Both the position numbers and the translations under genes were made by a program. Source: Lutraria lutraria (lineage: Eukaryota; Mollusca; Bivalvia; Venerida; Mactridae). Taken from it: DNA of 64,000 nucleotides. Below are positions 12,501-24,500 of this stretch, one piece after another (the first letter of the stretch is position 1; every line of letters begins with the position of its first letter). A model generated the notes under the pieces. It did no database searches and had not been told where the DNA came from. It saw only the letters and a list, made by a program, of their open reading frames with translations. Location of the stretch: NCBI GenBank assembly GCA_964023205.1, contig OZ026844.1, positions 35,139,326 through 35,203,325 on the forward strand. Reading direction: 5' to 3'.

Positions 12501-15500
12501 ACTACATGAGTTTAATTGTATGTATATCTCACATGTAACCTACAAAAATCTATATCTATCCATTTATCATGCTACGCTTAAAGGTGGACATAAAAACTCT
12601 CTCCAAAAAAGAACTTGATGACCACCATAGGGTAAGAAAAATAGAGTCACATTTTTAAAAAAAATCTTTTTCGCATGAATATTGTAAATTTGTAGTATGC
12701 ACCCTGTTCTGTATGCTATATTTGTAACAGTTAGCAAGTTATCAATATTCATGTATAAACCTTGTATTTGCCGTATTGCTAATTTATTAACCTTGTATTC
12801 GTATTTTACACTTATGTTACTAAGGACAAATGTCTATGATCATTGTCCCCAATTTTTGTTCCGTTTTTGCTCTTTTTGGTTTCATTTTATGCATTACACT
12901 TGGTAATGTATTAAATTTATGTTTTTAAATTGTTCTTAAAATGGTTTTATGTTCTAATCATTGAATGCTTTATGGCTTGTTACAATATTATAATTTATTT
13001 ATTTTTATTTTGATGATTATGGAACATGTTTGACTCACAGTATCATTGACTGGTTACAGTCAGATCCAGGTGATACTATATACAACTACGACCAGGCCTG
13101 TTTTATAGATAAATCTTACCCAAGATCAATGTGTACACTACGGCAGCGCTATGCACTGACCTGTGTTCTTCTGCTCGGGGCATTATGGGTATTTGCAGGA
13201 ACTACGTACAATAAACAATAACATAATGTGACGTCACCGTATGGTACACATTGGAGCCAAGCGTACTTCAACATTGCGTTTCATTGAATAAATTAGTGTT
13301 ATTGATGTAAGCACAAGAATAGAAATGGTATAATGTACTTATTTTACACAAATAAATATATTTTGTTAATAATATACAATCAATATGGTTGTTTTGAAAT
13401 TTAAAATCCTTCCGCGGAACTATACTTTTAGCATTTGTATAACTATCTAAATGTGGATAGTAATCTGTTCTATGTATAGAGGTTAGACAAACGTAGTGAC
13501 GTCACGCTATGTATAGAACAACCTAAGATAGCTGTTCTAAGACTTAAAACCCTTGTTGGTTAACCAAGAGCAGGGGTAAAATACCTGGCTCTGTCTTTCC
13601 CCTGTCTCTCTGGGGCGGCTCTGGAATGACTGTTGCTGTTGAATGGGCCTAACAACAGATAAACAAAGAACAAATATTTGTTACCATAGTAATAAGAAAT
13701 GTTCAGTGCTGTTGACTGTTTTAGGGATATAATTATTCTCAACTGTACAAGTTAATATCTGAAATGTATACCATTAACAGGTTAAAATTTGTATAATTAT
13801 TGGCTAAGATTTGTCTATGAAACAGACCCAGGAATATATCAAGATATAGCAGTGTACAGCAACAACTGTTTTCCAACCTAAGTATATATAGACAGGATTT
13901 ATGTTTCCTGTGATCAGTTATTGCTTACCTTCCATCTTTGCCACTGATTAGTGTGACCTATTCATCATTCTGAAAGGTTAAGGGTACTTCTTCCTGTTTA
14001 GAACACAATACTTATTATGCATGCTACACTTATTTATATCATTTAAGTATCAGCCTGGAAAATTATAAAAGATTTCCATATTTAGTTTAGTATACTGATG
14101 AATCTGTGGACTAGGGCCAGGTAAATCTGAACTCCATGGCGTTTGTCTGAAGAAAATGCCACAGACATATAAATAGGCAGGCTGCCATTTTCTTCTTGTT
14201 GTTGTTCACGGGGTACTTTCCATCATGGCTGACCCTGGGAATCCAACGATGGAAACAACCGGTTTCTCTTTCAATGAGAATTTGATGCCCATTTTATCAA
14301 TCGCGAATGATAAACACGTTTGAAAATCTGTAATTCTGAGAATGATTCTTGAAAACCAGTTACAGAAATGCCCGAGTAATTATGATCAGGGCCAGGCTTT
14401 GTGTCTGTCACATTAATCATTAAGCCATCCATCCTTCACCTCTGATCATTCATGTGTAGGAGTTGACAGTTACTTGCGTAGAACCAGGTTAGTACTTGTA
14501 CAGAATCCAGGAAAGCTGGTTTGGTTGTCAGCAAGCTGTTATATACCGGTAACTAAAATAATGTTAGAAACTGAAGTAAACCCCAAGCCAAAAGAAAAAA
14601 TTATTTGTCCTTATAACAACTGTCTGATGGTCATAATATTTAATATTCATTAATTGAATTCACCAATTCGGTATTTTTTATCAGACAGAAAATCGTAACT
14701 GATGTTTTTATTCTGTATCATTTTGAATGCTAGTGTTGTTTTAAATTGCAAATTGTTTTATTTTTGTTTCTAGGTCAGATTAAGCAATATGTTAAATGCA
14801 TGAAACAATTTTATTTGGATTATAAGAATACACTGTATAGCTTAGATCTAGTTGTGCATGTAATAAATCGAATATCTGTAAAATTAAATACATTGAATAC
14901 TTTAAAAGTAACAGTATTTTTGGCTGAAGACAATTTTACAAAAAAAGAATTGTCTATGTAAATAAAGTTCTGTTTTTAGATTTTTAAAGCTTGAAAAATG
15001 ATTTTTGTAGAAATTGTGTTCTTTAATATTAGGAAATGTTGCCTTCTAGCTAAATTTTGGGAAATATGTTTTATTGCTAAAATTTTAGGAAATGTTGCCT
15101 TCTAGCTAAACTTTTAGGAAATGCTGTCTTATTGCTAAAATTTTAGGAATGTTTTTTTTTAAATGAGCTGATCATTTTATTATGGAACATTGCTTCATCT
15201 TGTAAGCCTGTCAACCATTTAGATAGTTTGCTTGGGTAAAATAGAGTCGGTTATTTAAAAACATATATGCCTGAAGCAGCAATTAGTTGGAATGAAGTTA
15301 TCTCGTTTAGGCAAATTTAAAAAAAAAAGGATGTTTTGTTTTCATGTAGGGTGAGGCATTGCGGCAGAGTCTATTAACACGTTACTACGGGAAACATAAC
15401 TTAAATCGGCAAGATGCGTCAATATCACCAATTGTGCTCAGAAGTTCTAATCGTGATGATAAAGCAGCTGACTCGATACCTCAAAGATCTGAGATGAAAA

Positions 15501-18500
15501 TACAAGAAGTTCAGGTTTGCTGATTTTTCACCCCTAATTTTGTACATGGATCAACCCATTTTGCATCATTTGAACCATCCTATTTACAAACACAGGGCTG
15601 ATCAGGATGTCATTACAAGATGGATTACATTTTGGCGGACGTTGAAAAAAGAATTATAGAATACACAAGGTGTTCAATGAAAATATTTGGAATATGTTCA
15701 TGTAAAAAAAGTCAGATCTCCCTCTTCCAACAAAATAAAATTTCACTACAAAGACAGTGTAAGTAAAAAGTTCATTCCACAGCACAAGAACAGGGTAATG
15801 CTCTAGAATGATGACCTTTTTGTAGAGTTTGTTTGATTCTGATATAACTCTATAGATGTCTGTTCAATAATTATTGTATGTATGATTTGAGTGCCTCGTA
15901 TAAAACCTATCTTGAATACTTTAGTTTGTATTACATAATGTAACAGGTATTTGAAGCAACCATCTATTCTGTTCATAGTCTTCTTCTCTCTTGCAGTGGC
16001 ATTTAAACAAAGCTGGAGCGTCTGATCTGATTATAGATCTAATTATTAAGAATACAAATTATAAAATCTTCAGAGAGACATTAGAACTTGGTATTGCCTT
16101 GTTGGAAGGTGGCAATACAATCATACAGGTAGGTGAAGTTACTGAATTCCTCTTTCAGGTATCTACTAAGAGGCTCACAGGGAAGATTCGGCCTTTATCC
16201 CTGGCTGCAGTTGTCTCTACAAATAAAGTCTTTATTATTATTATCCCCTGTTTGTGTGTGTGCCTATTTGTTGAATAGGTTTTTGGTGGGTGGATTTTGG
16301 GAAGATACTAGTATTTTGTTTAGGGGAGATGGATTGGATTCTTTTCTAGGAAAGCTTTACTTACATATTATCATTTTATGTGTTTACAATATAAGTGTGA
16401 TGTTTCAGTTTCTTGGTTCAAAGAGTTGTTTTAGGCTCTTGAGGACAGAACTGATGATAACTTTAAACTTGTACATCATGTTAACATAATTATTAAAATG
16501 GTTTTCAGTTGATGAAACTTACATAATAGAACTATCTGTTTTAGGCTCCTGAGGACTGATGATAAATAGTTACATTGATGGTTTTATGTGTAGTCTCAGC
16601 TATAGCTTTTTCTCTTATCATGTTTTTAACTAAAATCCAAAAAGATAGTATTGGTTGGTCAGCAAAAATCCTTTTTCAAAATAATTTTATATTCTATAAG
16701 TTAGGAGATTTCGATCATGGGGTTTGCAGAGTTTTTGCTTAAAAAAACATTGTCTTTATTTTACTGTATTTGTTTTCAGCAATCTTTGTATGCAAGATTA
16801 CGGAGTGACAAAGATTCTGAAGTATTTTTCCGTGTCTTCTATCAATACATGTTTGATGCTCAGACAGAAATCAAGAACACAATTATAATGAGTACTGCTG
16901 AGGTACTCTCTGAAAAGAAGGTAGAGGATAACAATAAGCCTCATGGTCATGGAATACTCTCCAGACATAGAGGTAGGATTAACTGCGCTTAATCTTCTGT
17001 TGAACCGTGTAGTAGTTTGTCTGTCCTTTTGACAAGATTTTGAACAAACTTTGTGTGATATCTGCATTATTGCATTATGTAGTTTCTTAAAAATGTTTGG
17101 TTGGTGATTTTAGCAAAATTGTCTCCCTTTGATAGTTGGACTTGAAACAGCTTTTTGATTTTCTTTTATTTTCAGCCTCTTGGAATGTTATTTTATATTA
17201 CCTAGTAATGTTAAACTAAGTTTTAAACTGTGCAAATAGATTATTATGTGCAAAGCAATATACCCCCTTTTCTTCAATAGGTGTTACTTTGCTTTGCACA
17301 GGTTGGTTGGTCAGTCCATCAGTCGGTCAATCAGTCGGTCAATCAGTCTGTCCGTAACCAAACCTTGTCCCACAAATAACTATAGAATGATCTGGCCTAA
17401 GATAGTCAGATTTGGTTGGGAGGTTGGTCACCACATTTAAATGATCCATATTTATTTTGAGGTCAGTAGGTCAAAGGTCAAGGTCATACTATCCAGTTGG
17501 TCTTTAGGGGGCATAATGTGTTTCACAAACTCTTCTTGTTTAAATGATGATTTACCTCATCATAGCTTTTGAAATCTCTCATTTACATGATATATTATCT
17601 AGATGAAGACAGTGTTATATTGAGACCAGATGATGATGGATCACCCCATACTGTAGAAGATGCTCTAGCTGATAAAGCCAATCGTGAAAAGGAAGAGAAG
17701 AAGTTACCTGACCAAATTGCTATCATGGAACCCATACTACGTTTTCTTCAACTTCTGTGTGAAAATCACAACAGAGACCTTCAGGTAAGTGTTGAATTTA
17801 AGTTACAGCAGAAATGATAGTTAATTCTACCAACTGAGGCTTGTTTACGAACTAGTATCTTAACTAAGATATGCCTACAAAATGAAGACCAGCATGTACT
17901 CATATATTTCCAATTCTAACATTGCTTGGATATTTTTAATCTTTGAGAATAGATCGCCCAAGCAGTGTTCCACCTGATCCCATATGGCTGTGTTTTTGGG
18001 GCTACAAACATTAGCCCCAGACATTTATTTGCCCCCCCCCCCCCCACAAGTAGAAATGGTAGGTAGGCATTACGTCTTTTTCAATACCCTCGCAAATCAA
18101 TTCACTGTTGAATTCCATGTGACAATTTTAAAGGAATGAAGCATACAACATAAACACTCTGCACTATGTCTATGGTTATCTAAGCAAGATGCTTGTATAC
18201 TTTAACTCCTTTATTTCAGAACTATATGCGTGAACAGCAGTTAAATAAGAACAAGTATAACTTAGTTACTCAGACATTACAGTTCCTGGATTGTATTTGT
18301 GGTAGTACAACAGGTAAACTGGGTCTTCTAGGATTGTATATCAACGAATCTAACAAAGATTTGATCAACCAAACCCTCGCCACACTCACAGAATATTGCC
18401 AAGGACCATGCCATGAAAATCAGGTAACTTTTGAAGTTTTAGAAGTTACAAAGTAATTTCTTCTCCTATAGATGTCATGTACTCAATGAATTTTTTATTG

Positions 18501-21500
18501 AAGTAATTACTATTAATTCAAGTTTTTTTGCATATTGATGGCATTGATATATTGGGAAATCATTATTGATGATATATAAATACAATATATTATGGTTGCA
18601 TTTTTATTTCCATATTAAGTAGGCCTCTTTGCTCATGTTATATATATTTTGTATATTTCTGTATGTAAGTATAAGTAAAATAAAGGGAAAGGTCAAATTT
18701 TGGTGAGAAAACATACAATTCATATCTGCCCCTTTTGAATGGTCTGAGTTGTCTGTTTAGACTCGTATGGCTGGTACAGCATTCAATGTTGGGACAATGC
18801 AACCTCTGGGATAAAGCTGTTGATTGCTAGTATCAGCTGCTATGAAAACCATTGTTTCATATATTTTTGAAACTTCCGCTCAAAACTATGTTTTGTTTGA
18901 AATGAACCATTGATGGTAGCAAGACTAGTATATTTTACATGGTTTTATTTTTGTTTCATTTCAGAATGCTATTGCAATGCATGAGAGTAATGGAATAGAT
19001 ATAATCATAGCTTTAGTTCTCAGTGAGATTAGTATGGATCTCATGCTTGATCTCAAGGTATGTCTAAAATTATTGTCACTTAGTATCGGTAACTACATGT
19101 ATTTCAAAATGCCGCCATCAAGTTAGTGAAGTTGGGATTTTGATTTGAAGGGAGGGATAAATTTGGATATTGAATATCTTTCTTGATTGGATGGGTAATA
19201 TTAGAGGGAGGAGCTATATTTCTAGCGGTATTTTTTAATTTGTCTATTTTCGAAGAAAAAGTCAAGCCATTGTGATCACTGTGGCGTCTGCGTTGTGCAA
19301 AAACTTCAATTTATAACTTATAATTAAGAAAATATAAGAGGTAGCAACATGAAACTTCATCGGTGGATAGAGGCAGTGAACAGATGAGTGTTGGTATTGC
19401 TTGCACCACTCTTGTTCAATTGGGGCACAAGAAGGGGCTTTTCTGAACTTTGTGAGTCATAAGTAGAGTTAATTTCTGTTACTGGTTGTGTATTCTGTTA
19501 GCTTTTAATAAAAACTCCTGAACTTTGTTCAAATTTTTATCTACCTGTATGTTCTTGTTTTGCCTGAACTTTTATACTGTAAGTTAAGTAAATAATGGGT
19601 TTTCTATTTTAGAATAATGCTTCTAAGTTACTGCTAGCTGTTATGGAGAGTCGACATGACAGTGAAAATGCTGAAAGAATACTTGTCAGTATGAGTCCAC
19701 AACAACTGGTAGGTATTCTTTCATATCTAATGTGATATATCATATAGTTTTATACAAATTTCTAAACATATTTAAGTAGCTTTTCAGGTATTTGATGTTT
19801 ATCTGATAAATAAGTCTGGATTGAAGGATTGGAATGGTTTGGAATGATGTAAATGTTCTAAGATTAAATGTTATTGTACTTACGGTGTATACTAGGCCTA
19901 GTGTATACCGGTGCTATGGAGTCCATAGTACGGACCTTTATTCTATGGTTCATAGGATCTTCTATGTATTAAATGAAAGTGTGTAAGAAGTTGCCATTGT
20001 TTACTATGTGGTCTTTTTTATAAGAAGATGATTGTCAACTCAGATTTTGTACTTAGGTGTTGATTAAGTCAGCAGTAATAACCGGTAGTAGGAAATTTGT
20101 AACCGGCTAAGATGTGGTCTGTTTCATGAGCTGAGCATTTTCTCCTTTGTAGTCTTATCCCTAATGGCTAACACCATGATGATGATAAATCATGAGAATT
20201 TTGTATTGACCTAATTGTTTGACATGTGATTTGTCACAATAACTGACACAGAATGTTTTGTATCTAAAGCTCTTTCCAAATTCTGCATGCATTTTTTTCA
20301 GATTTTTTATATCTTTCATCAGTTATGTTATTCACACTGTTAATTGTCTAAACTAATCATCTGACTATGGTTCAATCACCTGTCTATTTACAAATTATTA
20401 TTATTATTCTTAATTACATTATGTGTATTTCTGTGAAAATTCTATTTCTTCGTAATTAGCATCGAAAGTAATATTAATATTGCACCGAATAGGTTAAATA
20501 TCACAACAGATGTATTTTGTTGTTATGCCGTCTGCGTGCATATGTTCGATACATTTTGGCCATCTGGCGTCGAAGCTGTTTTATTTGAGAGTTGCACACC
20601 AAAGTAGTGTAAAAAGTTATGAAGCATTGATGTAAGTTAAAACGTTTTTGCTGTAACCTTCATCAAGTCATACAGCAACAGTTGTCTTTGTGATTCATTG
20701 AGTTTAGTCCTTGATATTTATGTCTATGTTTAATTATTACTTACTGATAGATTGGGGAAGACATGTTGTACTGGATTAATTAATTAATAATTGTTGTTGT
20801 ATTTATAAATATTATGATCACATATGTGATTGATTGGTTGATTGTGTGATAATGACTGCACATCTTTGGGAATAGTTCCCAGCTGTTAGTTTATTTAGAC
20901 GTTAATTTGTTTTATGCATTTTATCAAACGTTACAGAATTTAACAAAGGTAATGTAATTACTGGTTGCTCTGTGTTGAATTATTTGCCAGTTGTTAAAAT
21001 TCATTGAAGTCAGTAGAAGACATGTGAGTCATTTACATGTATGATATTAAGGGAAACGTGTCCCCCATTGGCCACACTGTCTGGTCACTGAGATGTTTGA
21101 TGTTATTTTCTCTCTTTCTGTTAATTGTTTGAAATATTTGTTTAAAAAAAACGCAATGTTATGAATTTTGGTTACCAGTCTCGTTATTTAACCTTGTCAT
21201 AGGTTATTATGCCCTCTTTCGAAAAGAAAAGGGGGTATATTGCTTTGTATAGGTCTGTCTGTCTATCCGCAACAAAACCTTGTCCGGGCAATCACTAGAG
21301 AACTATTTGGCCTAAGCTCCTCAGATTTGGTTGGGAGGTTAGTCATCACATGTAGATAACCTCTATCGATTTTGAGATCAGTAGGTCAAAGATCAAGGTC
21401 ATACTCTCCAGTTGGCCTTTAGGTGGCATCCATCTTTCACGAACACTTCTTGTTAAGACTTTGCTCTGAACCTAATCATATCAGAATTTTTAATCTAGAT

Positions 21501-24500
21501 TTATTGGCTGTGCAAACAGTCCTGAAATTGACTGGTTTCGTTTTGACACTTGTCACAATACAATTTTTGTGTTAAGTTTGTTTTATCAACTGTTGCTATG
21601 TTACAGATTTGTCCATGAATAAAATACTAGAGTAAATATTGTGGTATTCAACCCATTGGACATCATTTTATTACTTTATCTGTACCCTACTTTGTAACTA
21701 TAGGTTGACACAATGCTGGGGACATTTCAACAAGCATTGACAGATGGCGATATTTTGATCAACCAGGTCTTTGAAATGTTTTGAAAAAACACTATGCATG
21801 TTTATTTGTTGTTTATTATAGGAAAAAATGTTTGAATTTGGCTGACATTACTTTCCTGTTGTGTTGCTGTAACAACATAGAGAGTTACATTACAAATTGC
21901 ATTATTAGATAAAATAGTCACTTTAATAACTGTTTCTAGATTCAAGTTACTAAAACTGCATTTTAATACTTAATTTTGTCATTTTACCCAAAATTTTCGG
22001 AAGTAAATCAAATCATGTTTGGTCTTCAAATTTGCTTACATCTAGCCATTCCATCTTCAAATTTATATGTGTCTAGCCTTGAGAACATTTCATTTACTTT
22101 CATATTTCCTTGACATCAAACAATTTATTTGTATCTTTCATTATCATAAAATTTATATACATTTAGCCTACAAATCATCCGTTTTTTGCATCTGGCTATG
22201 AAGACATTACATTTATTTACATTTGTTATAAAATGAAGATTTTGTTCAGGCTGTTGTAATCATTCATTGTAAAATACTTGTGTATTTGTAAATGCATTGT
22301 ATGTTTTTGTACGTGGAGCTAAAGTTCTTTTCTGTCTCCAGTCTCAAATTATAAAATTTCTCCTTAAATTTGCATTCAATGTTGTTTCATTTGGTAGGCT
22401 TTTTAAATTTTGTACTTTTGTTGTGAAAAACAGGATATTTTTATAAGTAATTTGTATATCACAATCTTGAATTTATTTATGAATAGTCACTTATTACTCA
22501 TTTAAAAAAATGTGGGTTTTGATACAGTTTTTCAGAACTTCTTGAAATACCATAACCTTTTATTTGGAATAAAAGTTCATCTAATTCTTCACATGTTTCT
22601 TTCATTCTTTAAAACAAAATTCATATGTTTCATTCCTATTGAAATTTATTCATGGACCATTCCTATTGAAATTCATTCATGTATTGTTCCTATTGAAATT
22701 TATTCATGGACTTATTCCTATTGGAATTTATTCATTGATCATTCATATTGAAATTTATTCATCGGCCATTCCTATTGAAATTTATTCATTGATCATTCCT
22801 ATTGAAATTTATTCATCAAACATTCCTATTGGAATTTGTTCATTGATCATTCCTATTGAAATTTATTCATCAACCATTCCTATTGGAATTTGTTCATTGA
22901 TCATTCCTATTGAAATTTATTCATCAACCATTCCTATTGAAATTTGTTCATTGATCATTCCTATTGAAATTTGTTCATTGATCATTCCTATTGAAATTTA
23001 TTCATCAACCATTCCTATTGAAATTCATTCATGTATTGTTCCTATTGAAATTTATTCATGGACTTATTCCTATTGGAATTTATTCTTTGATCATTCATAT
23101 TGAAATGTATTCATTGGCCATTCCTATTGAAATTTGTTCATGGATCATTCCTATTGAAATTCATTCATATGTTTCATTCCTATTGGAATTTTGTGATGTA
23201 TTTCATTCCTATTTATACTAATTAATGTTTCACTTCTATTGAAATTCATTCATGATTCTTTTCCTTTGCAATTGATTTCTGTTGGAATTTAGACTTAATT
23301 TATCTCTATGTTACAGTCATGTTAGAATTTTATTTTATTCTTAAGCTGAGCATCTTGTATGGATATAGAATTGTATTAGTAATTATAATTACATTCTTTT
23401 GTAGAAAATACAGGCATTTCATTTCTGTTGTATGAAATAAAAAGGATGATTTTACTGCCATATTTTGTCTAGAGGAATCTGTTACAACTTAAAGAAACTC
23501 TGACCTATGAATGCCTTTAATATTAATGCCAATTTATATTGACAAAATAAATATTTGATAATGTAGGTAGTTCTTTGATTAAAAATGCATGTTAACGGCC
23601 ATTAAGAATAACTTAGTCAAAAACTGACCTTTGAGTACCCATAAAATTAATTCCTCAATGAAACACAAGTGCTTAGTTCACTGAATCTATGTATTTGTTT
23701 ACACCATTATACTATATAGTATACTATACACATCTACAGGATCAAGGTACCAAGCACCTGTGTCTTGAAAAATACTTTTAATCCTGTTATGATAACATAG
23801 ATATCCTTTAATCAACAGTGCATGTTGTGAATTAGTTTAATGTCACGTGTAAAACCTGAACATTTCATAGCTTTATATACCTGCATTTCATTCGTTTGGT
23901 GTACAACCAGTGCAACAAACAAAGAAGCATGAATCTGCAGTAGTAGGTTTTGCTCCGACCCTGCTTCTCAAGTCTGTCTACCATTATGTTCTGGTTTGCT
24001 AAACATTATTCCCATACCAACTGAAGTCTCTGTTATACTCAAATGGTTACTGTTAGATAGATGTTTAAAATTGGCTACCAGTCTAACAAAATCTCTTCTC
24101 TGATTGGTCCATTCACTGGATCTTAAAATTTGACCAATTGGAAGGCTGCATTCTTAGACTGATCTCCGTATTTTTATAACCTTACACCAATACATGAGAA
24201 AGCTGAAAATGTGGAACCATATGGTTTATTATATTAAGTTTATTTTAATGATAATTATTGTATAAAACATAAGATTTATTCCAAATGGCCTCCATGCACC
24301 ACCCACCTGTTTGAAAATACTGCTGTTACCATCTGGTAATGATGTTGTGGATATTACGGTATACACATTGTGTGAAAAACCCCAGACTGTGCTGTATCAC
24401 TTTTATCTGAATAATTGTTATTATGAAATAAGCCAGAGAAATATCTATATTTATGTTACAGTGTTCCCTGTCACAAAATTAAGTTTTGGGTGGTTTTTCT

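Larger units (their letters stand above)
8355..15349 (+). other. IP3R intron (7.0 kb)
   Basis: The largest intron in the window. It contains a MITE (8715-8888), a possible microexon (9370-9405), a two-module dispersed repeat (10671-11035) and an exon-like coding stretch (13041-13221). It also has two CRE palindromes (13229, 13497), a TATA/ATG unit (14168-14323), a SINE remnant (14390-14560) and a short tandem array (15028-15150). The remainder is AT-rich and shows nothing. Confidence 0.75.

Noticed and set aside
12567..12906. Overlapping ORFs on both strands before the orphan exon
   Set aside because: Composition is that of the surrounding AT-rich intron and no frame or splice site links them to 13041.
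16133..16489. 118-codon ORF after IP3R exon f
   Set aside because: Runs through the intron and a LINE tail; no homology and it overlaps a clear splice donor.
22639..23103. 154-codon open frame of repeated IPIEIYS
   Set aside because: Same reason: a by-product of minisatellite A within an IP3R intron.
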